A DNA stretch of 64,000 nt from Myotis daubentonii (taxonomy: Eukaryota; Chordata; Mammalia; Chiroptera; Vespertilionidae), in contig NC_081841.1 in NCBI RefSeq assembly GCF_963259705.1, forward strand, positions 86,379,063 through 86,443,062, in the 5' to 3' direction. Numbering within the stretch: the stretch's first letter is position 1; each line of letters begins with the position of its first letter. Below are positions 1 through 10,035 of this stretch, piece after piece. The notes under the pieces are model-generated. The model was not told where the DNA came from, searched no databases, and saw only the letters and a list, made by a program, of their open reading frames with translations. Both the position numbers and the translations under genes were made by a program.

Positions 1-660
1 TTTCAATTTGCCATCATCCCTATGAACCTTTTCCAATTTCTCTCAGTTTGAAGTTATCTTTCCCTCCTGTAAATGTTATTATAATTTCATCCATGACTCA
101 CTTGTGACTCATGAAAGTTTTTACTATAAATTGTAAGAGTTTTCACATCTTAATCCCTTCATTAGTTTATCAATTCGTGAGAGGGAGATTTATGATTAAT
201 CTTAGTGTATTTTATAACACCTTACACTTTGGAGGTCTTCTGTGAATGTTTATCAATGGATAAATAAATGTATACAAAGATGTAAGTTGCTTTCAATATA
301 TTCATTGCTTCATCTTTCACAATCTGATCTGAATTATGATAATTCACTATCTTCCCCAAACAGGAAAGTCTACCTAATTTTTCCCAAGCATTCTATCATT
401 ATTTTCACAAATAACCTACATGCAGATCTTCCCCCTTACTTTCTGCGACTTTGATATGCCCTCCAGGTTTTCAAAATTAAGTTTCTCCTCATCACTAGCT
501 TAATTAGCTAGCCCCACTGAGCAATATTGTTACCTATATCATTTAGCCAATCCCTATTCCCTGGTATCATCAGCTTTTAATGATGCAAATAACACAAAGG
601 ACAGTGAAAACTAATTTATAGTTGTCTATAACACACATTTCTTTCAGAGCTTTCTCATAG
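1..660. other. AT-rich stretch, nothing recognised
   Basis: No repeat family, coding exon or RNA gene could be recognised here. The one open frame (242-454) has no recognisable domain and is what chance gives in AT-rich DNA. Confidence 0.5.
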
Positions 661-664
661 CTTA

Positions 665-850
665 TAGTTTTTGAGTTTTTACTCTATAAAAGGCACTATT
701 CTAAGAGTTTTCCTATAATAATTCATTAATTTCTGTTATAGTCTCCATAAACCAGAAAATATCCTCCTTTTACATTAGGGAATGGAAATGGAGGCCAGAG
801 AGACAAGTAAGTAGCAGAACTGGTCTTCACACACAGGCAGTGAGGCATCA
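665..850 (-). repeat. MIR-like SINE relic
   Basis: The stretch follows the layout of a reverse-strand MIR: 'ggcactattctaagag' near the start, a run like 'cctccttttacattaggg' (the 'atccccattttacag' block), then 'agtagcagaactgg'. It is strongly diverged, as expected for an ancient mammalian MIR. Called by eye against a remembered consensus. Confidence 0.45.
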
Positions 851-919
851 GCCTCCATGAGCTACTACATGTTTCTGCTTCTCAGAGCTTTAAACATACT
901 GAGCCTAACATTAGTCATA

Positions 920-1052
920 TCCTATATAATAAAAGAGAAACATGTAAATTGACTGTCCCTTTTCTACACTCACCAGCCAATCAGGATGGATATGCAAATT
1001 TCCTTCTATACCCATTTTATTGAATGTTTTAGTCACAAATGAAGCCTGGCCG
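920..1052 (+). mobile_element. HeliBat-type Helitron, 5' end fragment
   Basis: The segment begins TCCTATATAATAAAAGAGAA followed by an ATGTAAATTGACTGT block, the 5' terminus of the vesper-bat Helitrons found elsewhere in this window (compare 36185, which shares the 'caccagccaatcag' sequence downstream). The base before TC is A-T context, as Helitrons require. No 3' hairpin or CTAG end is seen before L1 sequence starts near 1055, so this copy is truncated. Confidence 0.6.
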
Positions 1053-1054
1053 GT

Positions 1055-2990
1055 GTGACTCAAAATACTAGTGGAATTTTTCAAAGAAATAAAACAAAAA
1101 ATTATCAAATTTGTATGGAACACAAAAGATCCTGAATAGCCAAAGCAATCCTGAGAAAAAAGAATACACTTCCTGACTTCAAATTATACTATATAATCAA
1201 AACAGTATGGTATTGGCAGAAAAATAGACACACAAACCAATGGAACAGAATTGAGAGCCCAGAAATAAACCCATGTGTATATGCACAACTAGTTTTTTAC
1301 AAAGATGCCAAAACATACAATGGAGAAAGAAAAGGGTCTTCAATAAATGGCGCTAGGAAAATTGGAAAGCCATGTGCAAAAGAATCAAACTAGACTGTTT
1401 TTTGACACCATACACAAACATTAACTAGAAATGGACTAAAGAGTTAAATATAAGATCTGAAACAATGAAATATGTAAAAGAAAATGTAGGTATTAACATT
1501 ATAGACCTTGGTCTCAGGGAGGCTTTTATGAATCTGACTCCAAAGGTAAGGGAAATAAAAACAAAAATAAATGAATAAGACTACATCAGACTAAAAAGCT
1601 TTTGCACAGTAAAACAAAAAAGCAACCATCTGAAAGGAAGAATATATTCCCAAACAGTACCTCTGATAAGGGGCTAATATCCAAAATATATAAAGACCTC
1701 ATACACCTCAACAAAAACAACAAAAAATAAAATAAAACATCCAATTAAAAATTGGGTAGAGGACCTAAACAGAAACTTTTACCCAAAAGACATACAAATG
1801 GCCAACAGATATATGAAAAGATGATCAATTTCATTAGTTATAAGGGAAATGCAAATCGAAACCACAATGAGATATGGCCTCACACTTATTAAAATGGCTA
1901 CTATCAATTAGACAAGAGATGACAAGTATTGGAGAGGAAGTAGAGAAAAAGGAACCCTCAGACACTTCTGGTGGAAATATAAACTGGTACAGCCACTGTG
2001 AAGGAGGTTCCTTAAAAAAGAAAGTATAAAGCTACCAAATGACCCAGCAATCCCTCTTCTGAGTATCTAGCCAAAACTTGAAAACATCTATATTTATAAA
2101 ACCCTAATATGCAAATAGAATGGTGGAACAACCAAACAACTGAACAACCAGTCACTATGATGTGTGCTTACCACCAGGGGGCGTGTGCAAAACGTGGGGG
2201 GAGTTAGCCCCGCTAGCATCTGCTGCTGGTGGCAGCCTCAATTGCTCTGCTTTCAGCTTGTGGAAACAATGGTGGCAGCAGTGGCAGCAGAGCGGGAGCA
2301 AGGCTGCCGGCAGATAGGAGACTGGGGGCCATGGCGGGAGGGCCTAGAAGGGGGTGTGGAGGATGGGCCGAGACCCGACCCTGTGCCCACCCCACAGCCC
2401 ACAGTTCCTTTCAAGGTACACAAATTCATGCACTGGGCCCTTAGTTTATTCATAGAGATATATGTACAGTTATGTTCATTATAGCATTCTTCACAGTAGC
2501 CAAAACATGGAGAAAACCTAAGTGCCCTTCCATGAATAATTGGATAAAGATATGGTACATATATACAATGGAATACTACTCATGCATAAAGAAGGATGAA
2601 ATACTGATATTTGTGATAAGGATGGATCTTGAGTGTATTATATTAAGCAAAATAAGTTAGACTGGAAAAGGACAGAACATATAAAACAGAAAGCAACAAA
2701 TAAACAAAACAAAACAACTCATAGATACAAACTCAAGGACACAGTATGGTGCTTATCAAGGGGAAGGGGTGGAGGTGATGGGGAGCTCAAGAAATTTTAG
2801 CTTCAGTTATATATTTAATAGGCTTGGTAATTAATGCATGTGGAAAGCTATTGTTACAGGAGCCTTCGTGCCCCAGGAGGACTGCAAGTGATCAAGAAGA
2901 TATTTGCAGGGATTGGAGGAGGGAGGCTAATGGGGGAGTTAGGGTTAGGGGGACATCTGTAATACTGTCAACAATTTTTTAAAAAGTAGG
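1055..2990 (+). mobile_element. L1 (LINE-1) 3' fragment: end of ORF2 plus 3' UTR
   Basis: From about 1060 the DNA follows the L1 ORF2 C-terminal region: 'aatagccaaagcaatcctga' at 1135, 'ggtattggcagaaaaatag' at 1210, 'aatggccaacagatatatg' at 1797, and 'acaatggaatactactcatgc' near 2565. Many stops and frameshifts break it, so it is an old 5'-truncated copy with no coding capacity. The 3' UTR ends with '...ggacatctgtaatactgtc' near 2975, also seen in the elements ending at 15785 and 57780. A Helitron interrupts it at 2087-2444, so the L1 is the older insertion. Confidence 0.8.
2087..2444 (+). mobile_element. Non-autonomous HeliBat Helitron nested in L1
   Basis: The 5' end is a degraded TC..TATATTTATAAAA then CTAATATGCAAATAG; the 3' end has the hairpin-bearing 'acaaattcatgcactggg' and finishes CCCTTAG followed by T, a variant of the CTRR terminus. 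L1 reading resumes directly at 2445. Both ends match the copy at 58395-59125 ('ggaacaaccaaac', 'gatgggccgagaccc', 'cacagttcctttcaagg'), so they are one subfamily. The GC-rich middle (2160-2400) holds several overlapping open frames but no recognisable domain; there is no Rep/helicase coding. Confidence 0.75.
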
Positions 2991-2994
2991 TATC

Positions 2995-3395
2995 GGAGCC
3001 ACTGTGCTCCAGGGAGAGAACTTCTGCTGCCCAGGATGCAAATAAAAAAAGCACAGGTCAGCAGAGGCAGGGATGCTCAGAAAATCACCAGACTGCAACT
3101 TTTATCTGATTAACCTTTTCCCTGAATTCCAAAGCCTGTACTTAAACACTTTTCTTCTTATAATAATGGTTGGCTTGAGATGAGATGTCAGACGCTCTTT
3201 TTAGAGTACATAACCTTCCTTCTTCTCAGACTGCCAGCCATCTGAATAAAGCACCCATAAGGATTTAATCCATGTCTCTAATGATTGGTTCAGGTAGTGA
3301 CAAGTATCACAAACGCGGACTTCTTCAGTTTCAAGGGCAGAATAAAGTGGGTAAAGGAGACCAGATAGATCAAAATGGAAGGAGACTAGACTTTG
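2995..3395 (+). other. Possible LTR-like or unassigned sequence with polyadenylation signal
   Basis: A short block near 3220-3260 resembles the R region of a retroviral LTR: 'ctcagactgccagccatctg' then AATAAA. No TG...CA boundaries, primer binding site or internal genes were found, so this is only a suggestion. It lies between two L1-like tails. Confidence 0.2.
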
Positions 3396-3510
3396 GGTGA
3401 TGAGCACACAATGAAGTATATAGATGCTATAGCATAGGATTGTACACTTGAAACTTATATAATGTATTGACCAATGTCACCCCCAATAAACGTAATTAAA
3501 AAATAAAAGC
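3395..3510 (+). mobile_element. L1 3' terminal fragment
   Basis: 'gggtgatgagcacacaatg' followed by 'ttgtacacttgaaacttat' and 'aatgtcacccccaataa' is the typical 3' end of older laurasiatherian L1 copies, ending in an A-rich tail. It could be the true tail of the L1 that begins near 1055, separated by later DNA, or an independent copy. Confidence 0.55.
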
Positions 3511-5900
3511 TCTTCACTTATATGGCAGTGACTCAGAGGCATGGCGACTATAGAATTTATGAGAGTGAAAGGCAAAGCTACTAATAGTTACACTGGAACA
3601 GCTGGTTTAAACCAGGACTGCCCTGAAGCGTCTGGGCAGCATGTACACTCTCTTAAGAAGCCATGGGTGGAGTGTGGGACTAGCGGAGGCTGAGGCAGTC
3701 CCGCCTGCAGGGCTTCCAATCCTCTGTCTCCATCAGGGCAGCTAGCAGCTCTGCTTTCCTCTGTTTTGTGTGGGTTACTGTTCTGCAGAAAACCTAATTT
3801 GAAAGAGGTTTGATTGCCATAAAAAGATTGAAAACCGGTGGCGTAGGCAAAAGTTTAAGGTTCAAGAGCAGAAAAATTTAAATGGAGGATATATTTTTCA
3901 GGGGAAAAATAAAGAAAAGAAAAGAAAAGAAAAAGGACTGCTTTTTCTTCTTCTTTTTTTATTTTTTTTTGTTCCCCTTTATCTCAGAAGGCAAGGGGTG
4001 TTAAAATGTTATGAAAGAACATGTGCCTTTTAAATTACAGCTATATTTTTAAACAAACCATTTGTTGGTGATGCAATTGCAAAAGGCGTCTAAACTTAGC
4101 ATGTCTATATTTAATTTATAGAATTGCATGTTTTAAAAGAATGAATAGATTCTTCCAGACTATGTTTAAAATCCACTTGTAAGTTGTGACTTTGCAAAGC
4201 CAGTTTTTATCCTGGATCACATTAAAACAAAATAATGCTGTGAAAATGAATATTCTTAACAATGGCAACAAATGTGGTGTGATAATCAGTTGCTGAAAAG
4301 CCTAACATTTCCTTTTATAATTCACGAGTGTTGATAGGAAGAAATATCCATATAACTTGTGAATGCCAGCAAAAAAAAGAGCTTTAAAATATCCATAATA
4401 TTGAATAAGAACTAAAAACTCAATGAAAACAAGCACTAGAAAACTACACGTTATGATCTAGAAAATCATTTCATTCTGATTTATTTACTTATTTCCAACT
4501 TCAAGTGTTTTCCTTGTTTTAAATTTCATTGAAAATTTGAAATTAACTTTAAATTTATATAATTTTTTTAGATTAATTATGTAAGTGGTAGCATGACAAT
4601 TGAAGTGCTACAAATGGTTTCATTAAATACTTTGCAGTTCAATTTGTAATTTTGGTTTCAGAATAAACTCAAAATTTAGAAAAAATATTCTACATATTTT
4701 TCTTCCTCCTCCTTTTTCTCACTTTATTTCAACCTCTTCTTTTTTGAACATTTACTAGCTCAGTAGAGGTTTAAGAACTAAACTAGAAAAATATTTCTTT
4801 CTCAAATTTAACTTTGATTTTCAAGGGAGGCAAAAAGACAGGTACCATTCCCCCACAATGACGTGTTTTTAATAATAGAACTTCCTATCTAGAGCTATTT
4901 GGTAAAGTGGCTTCTTTTTCTCATAATTCTAATCGAGGAATCAATATCATCTCAGAAGTGTTCGATTGATTCTTCAGGCAAGAGGTACCATTCACAGTGT
5001 TACATTCATTCACAATATAAGACTTTATTATGTTGAGACACCGTTTTGAAGTTTTAGTGTTTAGACCCAGTTCCCACCCTCAGGATACACTGTCCTGTGG
5101 GGAGACTGAGAACTGGAGAAGCAAATAGGCAATGGTAAATGTCATGATGGGAATAGGCACAAGGTTCTATGGAAAAACTAACAGGGAACTCCTGAGTAAG
5201 CATCAGGAAATCAAGGGAAATATGGAGAGGATGTCTGAGATGTGTCCTTAAAAACTAATTAAAGTTCTTCATAAAAATCTATGTAAGTAGGGATTCAAGT
5301 ACTTTAGCAAGTTCAACCTCATGTACATTCATTCCCACCTCATTGTAGAGTCTGTTGGACAATTATCTCCATGCTGGAATCTGCCACATGGAGGCACCTA
5401 CATTCTGATTCAGAGTAAAGAGAAGGGTGAATGGATCAGGGAAATCTGGGATTGGGTGAAATATCCAAGCAAGGTCATGACTTTGGAGGTCAGAGGTCAA
5501 AATAAAAAACTATAACTCTCAATCTATACACTTATATGTGCAAAACTTTTACATGTAAATTTTTAAATTTAAACCTACTGAATTAAAACTCCAAAGCTTA
5601 ATATATCAGAAAGGTGAAAATCAGCATTTTTTGAGGTGCTTCGTTCTTTGTTGGACAAAGTCTGTACATAAAGGTCTTACATAACCCAAGGTTATGGAGA
5701 ATTCTCTGGTTATTGGATATCAGGTCCCTGTCACGTACCATGAAGACATCTGTTTTCTGGTCCCCACAGGTTGGGCAACTCTGCTGCTTGAATCATATTC
5801 ATCTTTGGACAGACTAAGAATCTTGGTACATGTCTCTCTAAATGCACCATATTCCCTTTGAAATCTTTCCCCTGTTTGGTATGCTATAAGGTTGTAAAGA
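3511..5900. other. Largely unassigned AT-rich DNA
   Basis: No gene found. Small items: a (GAAAA)-type run at 3912-3935, and at 5050-5235 a faint old interspersed repeat ('cagttcccaccctcaggata ... ctgtggggagactgag') perhaps of the CR1/L3 class. The open frame 5321-5515 has no recognisable domain. Confidence 0.4.
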
Positions 5901-5904
5901 AGGA

Positions 5905-5972
5905 CCTATTTCTTTCTTCCTTTCTTTCTCTCTTCCTCTCTTCCTTCCTTTCTCTCTCTCTCTCTCTCTCTT
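5905..5972. repeat. Pyrimidine-rich microsatellite (TTCC/TC)n
   Basis: Imperfect TTCC/TTTC units grade into an uninterrupted (TC)n run at about 5950-5970. It abuts the 3' tail of the reverse-strand SINE that follows and probably grew from that tail. Confidence 0.85.
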
Positions 5973-6184
5973 AAAATTGACTTTAGAGAGAGAGAAAGGG
6001 AGAGGGATAGAGAGATACTAGTAGAAACATCAATGAAAGAAAAACATCAATCAGCTGCCTTCTGCACGCCCCTACTGGGGATCAAGCCAGAAACCCAGGC
6101 ATGTGCCTTGACTGGTAATTGAACTGCTGACCTCCTGGTTCATGGGTCAATGCTCAACCACTGAGCCACAACAGCCTGGCTGGG
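5973..6184 (-). mobile_element. Ves-type SINE, older copy
   Basis: Read on the minus strand: a degenerate tRNA-like head (complement of 'ccactgagccacaacagcct' at 6160), a B-box region, the 'ctgcacgcccctactgggg' body and a purine-rich tail. Diverged from the young copies, with a microsatellite at its tail end and no clear target-site duplication. Confidence 0.85.
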
Positions 6185-6309
6185 GACTATTTCTTACTGG
6201 CTTCTCAGACCTCTCTCCTTTCCCCAGTCAATCCTAGAGTTTTCATAGCTTCCCCAATGCCCTTTCCACTTTATTCTCCCTTCCTAGTATAACCAGTATA
6301 GAGATCTTA

Positions 6310-6687
6310 TCTCTATTATAAAAACCCTGTGGCTGAGATGCCCGTCACACCATCACGCAGTCACGACCAAATGCCAAAAGGCACCTGCTGAACATTATAT
6401 GATCTCTTCATGAGAACAAGTAAGTGTTGCTCTGTTCAATTCTCATCTTCCAAGGAAGGTCAATGTAAGTGCTCCTGAGAAGGAAAGGTTAGGGCAGGAA
6501 ACCATTCTTACCTCTGTCCACAACTGTCTTCAAGGTGGGCTGGGCTGTGTGCACCGCGGGGCATCGGTGCTCTGCAGGACCCAGCGGGGCTGCATGCATG
6601 GTGCGCAAGAGTGGGCGGGAACTTGACGCTGGGTCCTGCAGAGCACCAAGTCTGGGTCTCGCCTGATTTTGCCCAAAGGGCCTTTAG
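6310..6687 (+). mobile_element. Probable Helitron-like element with internal foldback
   Basis: Starts A|TCTCTATTATAAAAACC and ends GGGCCTTTAG|T, loosely matching the TC...CTAG termini of neighbouring HeliBat copies. The interior is much richer in GC and CpG than the flanks and contains a perfect inverted repeat (listed separately). The standard 3' GTGCA...TGCAC hairpin is not obvious, so this may be a diverged Helitron subfamily or another non-autonomous element. Confidence 0.5.
6566..6647. repeat. Perfect 21-bp inverted repeat with 40-bp loop
   Basis: Arm 6566-6586 (begins GGTGCTCTGCAGG) is the exact reverse complement of arm 6627-6647 (ends CCTGCAGAGCACC); the loop is 6587-6626. The arms sit inside the probable Helitron 6310-6687. 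Perfect arms in otherwise diverged sequence suggest a young origin or gene conversion between arms. Confidence 0.95.
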
Positions 6688-7155
6688 TTTTAAATAAAAA
6701 CAGGAAGACCTCTTACCATTTGGCTGCTTTTGCTTTGGCTCTGATCAAGTCCTTGTAGCCATAATTGCAAAGCTGGCGGCCTGCTAGAAATGAGGGTGGT
6801 TGGGGAAGATGTAGGCAGAACATGCACAATTTAACCGTTAAATAAATTATCCTTCCATTATGGATATGGTCCTTTGGAAGGAGTAAGGGAAGGAGTTTCG
6901 TCTTAGTTAGCTACATCGGAAAAGTGCCACAGTACCCTGGGCACTGGTCATCTACACAGGGCCCGTCATGTTGCTTGCATCTTTTAGCAGGTTATCAAAG
7001 CTTGGTCTGCTACTTGTTGAAAATAGTCTTTTGGGGGGATTTCATGTTTTATGTACTTCAAGTTTTCAATACTTTTGTCTCTTTCAAATTGGCAGTCACA
7101 GGACTTTTGGATTTCCAGTTTGGAGTCTTCCTCAAAGTTATTCCATGGGTCTCCA
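6688..7155. other. Unassigned sequence
   Basis: No gene or repeat recognised. Overlapping short frames at 6924-7237 run into the following SINE and show no domain. Confidence 0.4.
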
Positions 7156-7171
7156 GATGCCCTACAATTTC

Positions 7172-7397
7172 TTTTTTTTAAAAAAATATATTTTATTGAT
7201 TTTTTACAGAGAGGAAGGGAGAGGGATAGAGAGTTAGAAACATCGATGAGAGAGAAGCATCAACCAGCTGCCTCTTGCACACCCCCTACTGGGGATGTGC
7301 CTGCAACCAAGGTACATGCCCTTGACTGGAATCGAACCTGGGACCCTTCAGTCCGCAGGCTGACACTCTGTCCACTGAGCCAAACCAGTTAGGGTGT
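7172..7397 (-). mobile_element. Ves SINE, young copy with TSD
   Basis: On the minus strand this has the full Ves layout: tRNA-like head (complement of 'tccactgagccaaaccagtt'), B box, body with 'ccccctactgggg', and tail AATCAATAAAATATATTTT. It is flanked by 'gatgccctacaatttc' (7156-7171) and 'gatgcccttcaatttc' (7398-7413), one mismatch in 16, so the boundaries are firm. Transcription would be by RNA polymerase III; it encodes nothing. Confidence 0.95.
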
Positions 7398-8113
7398 GAT
7401 GCCCTTCAATTTCAAATCAGAGCTGGATTCTCCAAATGCCCCTGGGTTCAAAGTGTACACCTTGTGCCCCTTACTGCCAAGGACAACTGACTTTTTTCCA
7501 GCAGAATTCTTGTAATTATTGGTTCTCATGATTATTAATAGAATTTTCCATTCTATAGCAATTAAGATTTTAAAGCTTTTTCACTCATTACCCCATTTGA
7601 TTCTCAGGAGAATCCTGAAAACTAGGACAAATATTATCATCTATGCCCCTTAACTATAGTCTTGATTACAGACCTCAAAAGCAGTAGGTTGAGTGAAGAA
7701 TTGTTGATAGAAATTTAAGTGGTGAAAACACATTCCAAATAAGCAGAATGAGCCATACTCAAGGCACTTATGTCTTATTTCAGCTAAGGACAAATCACTG
7801 AACAGTATCCAAGAACATTGCAGGAATTGTCACAGGGATTTGCAAGACATTGGTTATTCTCTTTACTCTGATTCAGATTATATCCCTTTGACACCAGTTA
7901 AAATCTTCATGAAGTTGTTCTCAGTGTAACAAAAGGATCAGTAAGAGCATTTTTCTTTGTTTATTTTTTCTCTCTTTCTTCTACTTCTCCTTCTCCCTCT
8001 CTTCTGTCTTCTCTTTATTCATTCGTTTTTTCCTTTATTTTTTTCCTCCTTACCTCTTTCCCTTCCTTCCTCTTTAACTCCCACCTCTCAAACATGTGAA
8101 AAACATCAATTTC
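7398..8113. other. Unassigned sequence with pyrimidine-rich tract
   Basis: No gene seen. A C/T-rich tract at about 7950-8090 creates a long serine/leucine/proline-rich frame that I regard as low complexity. Confidence 0.4.
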
Positions 8114-8123
8114 TACTCTCAAA

Positions 8124-8354
8124 CTTTTTTAAAAAAGTTTTTAAATATATTTTATTGATTTTTTACAGAGAGGAAGGGAGAGGGATAGAGAGTTAGAAAC
8201 ATTGATGAGAGAGAAACATCAACCAGCTGCCTCCTGCACACCCTCTACTGGGGCTGTGCCCGCAACCAAGGTACATGACCTTGACCGGAATCGAACCTGG
8301 GATCCTTCACTCCACAGGCCGACGCTCAATCCACTGAGCCAAACCGGTTAGGGC
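8124..8354 (-). mobile_element. Ves SINE with 10-bp TSD
   Basis: Same structure and orientation as the copy at 7172 and very similar to it. The exact direct repeat 'tactctcaaa' occurs at 8114-8123 and 8355-8364. Poly(A)/T tail 'ttttttaaaaaagtttttaaatatatttt' marks the 3' end at the left. Confidence 0.95.
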
Positions 8355-8489
8355 TACTCTCAAAGTTTTAAAAAACCTGAGCAATAATGATTTCGCAAGA
8401 ACACAAAGGTTGCTATTAACTCAATCAAATGTGTAGTTATATATAGTATATATAATTATATTATGATTTACTAAGGTGAAAAAAAAATT

Positions 8490-8665
8490 TTATTGATTAA
8501 GCACCTATTATGTGTCAGACACTGCTGAATTTTACATATGTTTTGTTATTTAAACCTCACAACCATCCTTTGAAATAGATATTGATGTAGCTCAAAGTAA
8601 TTAAACAAATTTGCTAAGACTTTATGATTGAAAAATGACAGAGGCAGAATTCTCAATATGTTCTT
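8490..8665 (-). repeat. MIR-like SINE relic
   Basis: 'agcacctattatgtgtcag' then 'aaacctcacaaccatcc' and a later 'gacagaggcagaatt' follow the reverse MIR consensus. Diverged and without boundaries. Confidence 0.5.
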
Positions 8666-9374
8666 CAAGGCCTCCAAAGTCAACACCTTGTCATTACAGG
8701 AGTATGAAAATGATAAATTGAAAATGATAAAATTTAAATTTGGATCAGAATCATACAACCTATAACCTCAGACTAGAAAGTGACTTTGGCTGTCTTCTTA
8801 ATGCAAATTGCTGCTCCTCTAAAATTATCTGGAAGGTGATTGCCTAATCTCTACTAGGACAAATTTAGTAAGAGGTTGGAAAATCTAGTAAGAGAGGATT
8901 ATTTTCTTGAGAAATTAATTCTTGTTTTGAGCCAAATTATGTCTTTCTCTTTTTCTCTATCCCATTCTTTGATCCTGGTTATCTCCTATGTCTAGAATGA
9001 TCATATGTCCTACTTTGCTCAGGACAGTCTTGACATATAAATTTATTGTCCCAGCATAATTATTCATAGTGTCTCATTTAACTCTAAGAAATGCTCCATT
9101 TTGGGTAACAAATTGTATGTCTACCATCTATGAGGCCACACACAAATATCTGAGATGAGTCATCAGCTCTCTCATCACTCATCTCCTCTGCAGGCTAAAT
9201 ATTTCTGGTTGATTTTTACTACAAATATGTAGTAGTAAATTTCCCTCAATCCCCTTATGGCCACAGTTCCCTGGACATTTTCACATTTAGAAGTTCCTAG
9301 CTTAGTCTTCTTGGACCCTTGGGGAGTCCATGCATAGCATTTGAAATTCTACGTGAAATACTGCATATAAGAGC
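8666..9374. other. Unassigned sequence
   Basis: Nothing recognised on either strand. Confidence 0.4.
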
Positions 9375-9785
9375 ATCATGTGCATTTCTTAGTGTTGCTG
9401 TAACATATTACCACAAACTAGGTAGCTAAAAACAACAGAAGTATATTCTCTTGCAGAAGGCCAGAAGTCTGAACTCAAAGGGTCAGCAGAGTTGGTTCCT
9501 TCCATAGCTCTAAAGGAGAATCCATTTTGTGCTTATCTTATAACTTGTGGTGGCTTCCAACACCTTTGGTATTTCTTGGCTTGTGGTAACATACTTCCAA
9601 TCTTTGCCTGCATCTTTACATGATGTTCTTCCCTGTGTCTCTGTGTCTTCTTCTGTTTTATCTCTAAATCCAGGATTACCTCATCTTCATTTAGTTTATT
9701 TATTAATTACATCTGCCAAGTACTGTATTTCCAAATAAGGTCATACTCACAGGTATGAGAAGTTAGGACTTAAACATTTTTTTTC
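9375..9785 (+). repeat. Ancient mammalian interspersed repeat, family not named
   Basis: The series 'gtgttgctgtaacatatta', 'ccacaaactaggtagct', 'aacaacagaagtatat', 'tctgaactcaaagggtcagcag' and 'aggattacctcatc' matches a common old mammalian repeat. The same family appears at 63495-63835. I do not assign it to a named LTR, LINE or DNA family from memory. Confidence 0.5.
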
Positions 9786-9924
9786 TTTTTTTGGTGGGGC
9801 ACAATTAAACACACTACTAGCATATGTGTATTGCTCTAAAAAGTAGGCCAGTAGATTTTCTCATACCACAAAAGAATCTGTGATTTCCCCAAAAGTTGAA
9901 TAACCTGCTCCAGTTTTCCATCCC

Positions 9925-10035
9925 TAATATAATATTTCTGACATCATTAAGGACAGTTTTCACTGAAGACATAATGCCTGACAAATGGTGGGTATTTAAT
10001 AAATATTTGTTTAACAAATGATTGACTGGTCTGAC
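9925..10035 (+). repeat. L2 3'-end relic
   Basis: 'atgcctgacaaatggtggg' followed by 'tatttaataaatatttgttt' resembles the L2 3' terminus (...cacatagtaggtgctcaataaatatttgttgaa). Ancient and short. Confidence 0.4.

Noticed and set aside
2995..3395. Complete endogenous retrovirus
   Set aside because: Only a short LTR-like polyadenylation block is visible; no LTR pair, primer binding site or gag/pol/env sequence.
7051..7392. 113-codon frame similar to one at 20227-20427
   Set aside because: Similarity is due to both being translations of the same Ves SINE.
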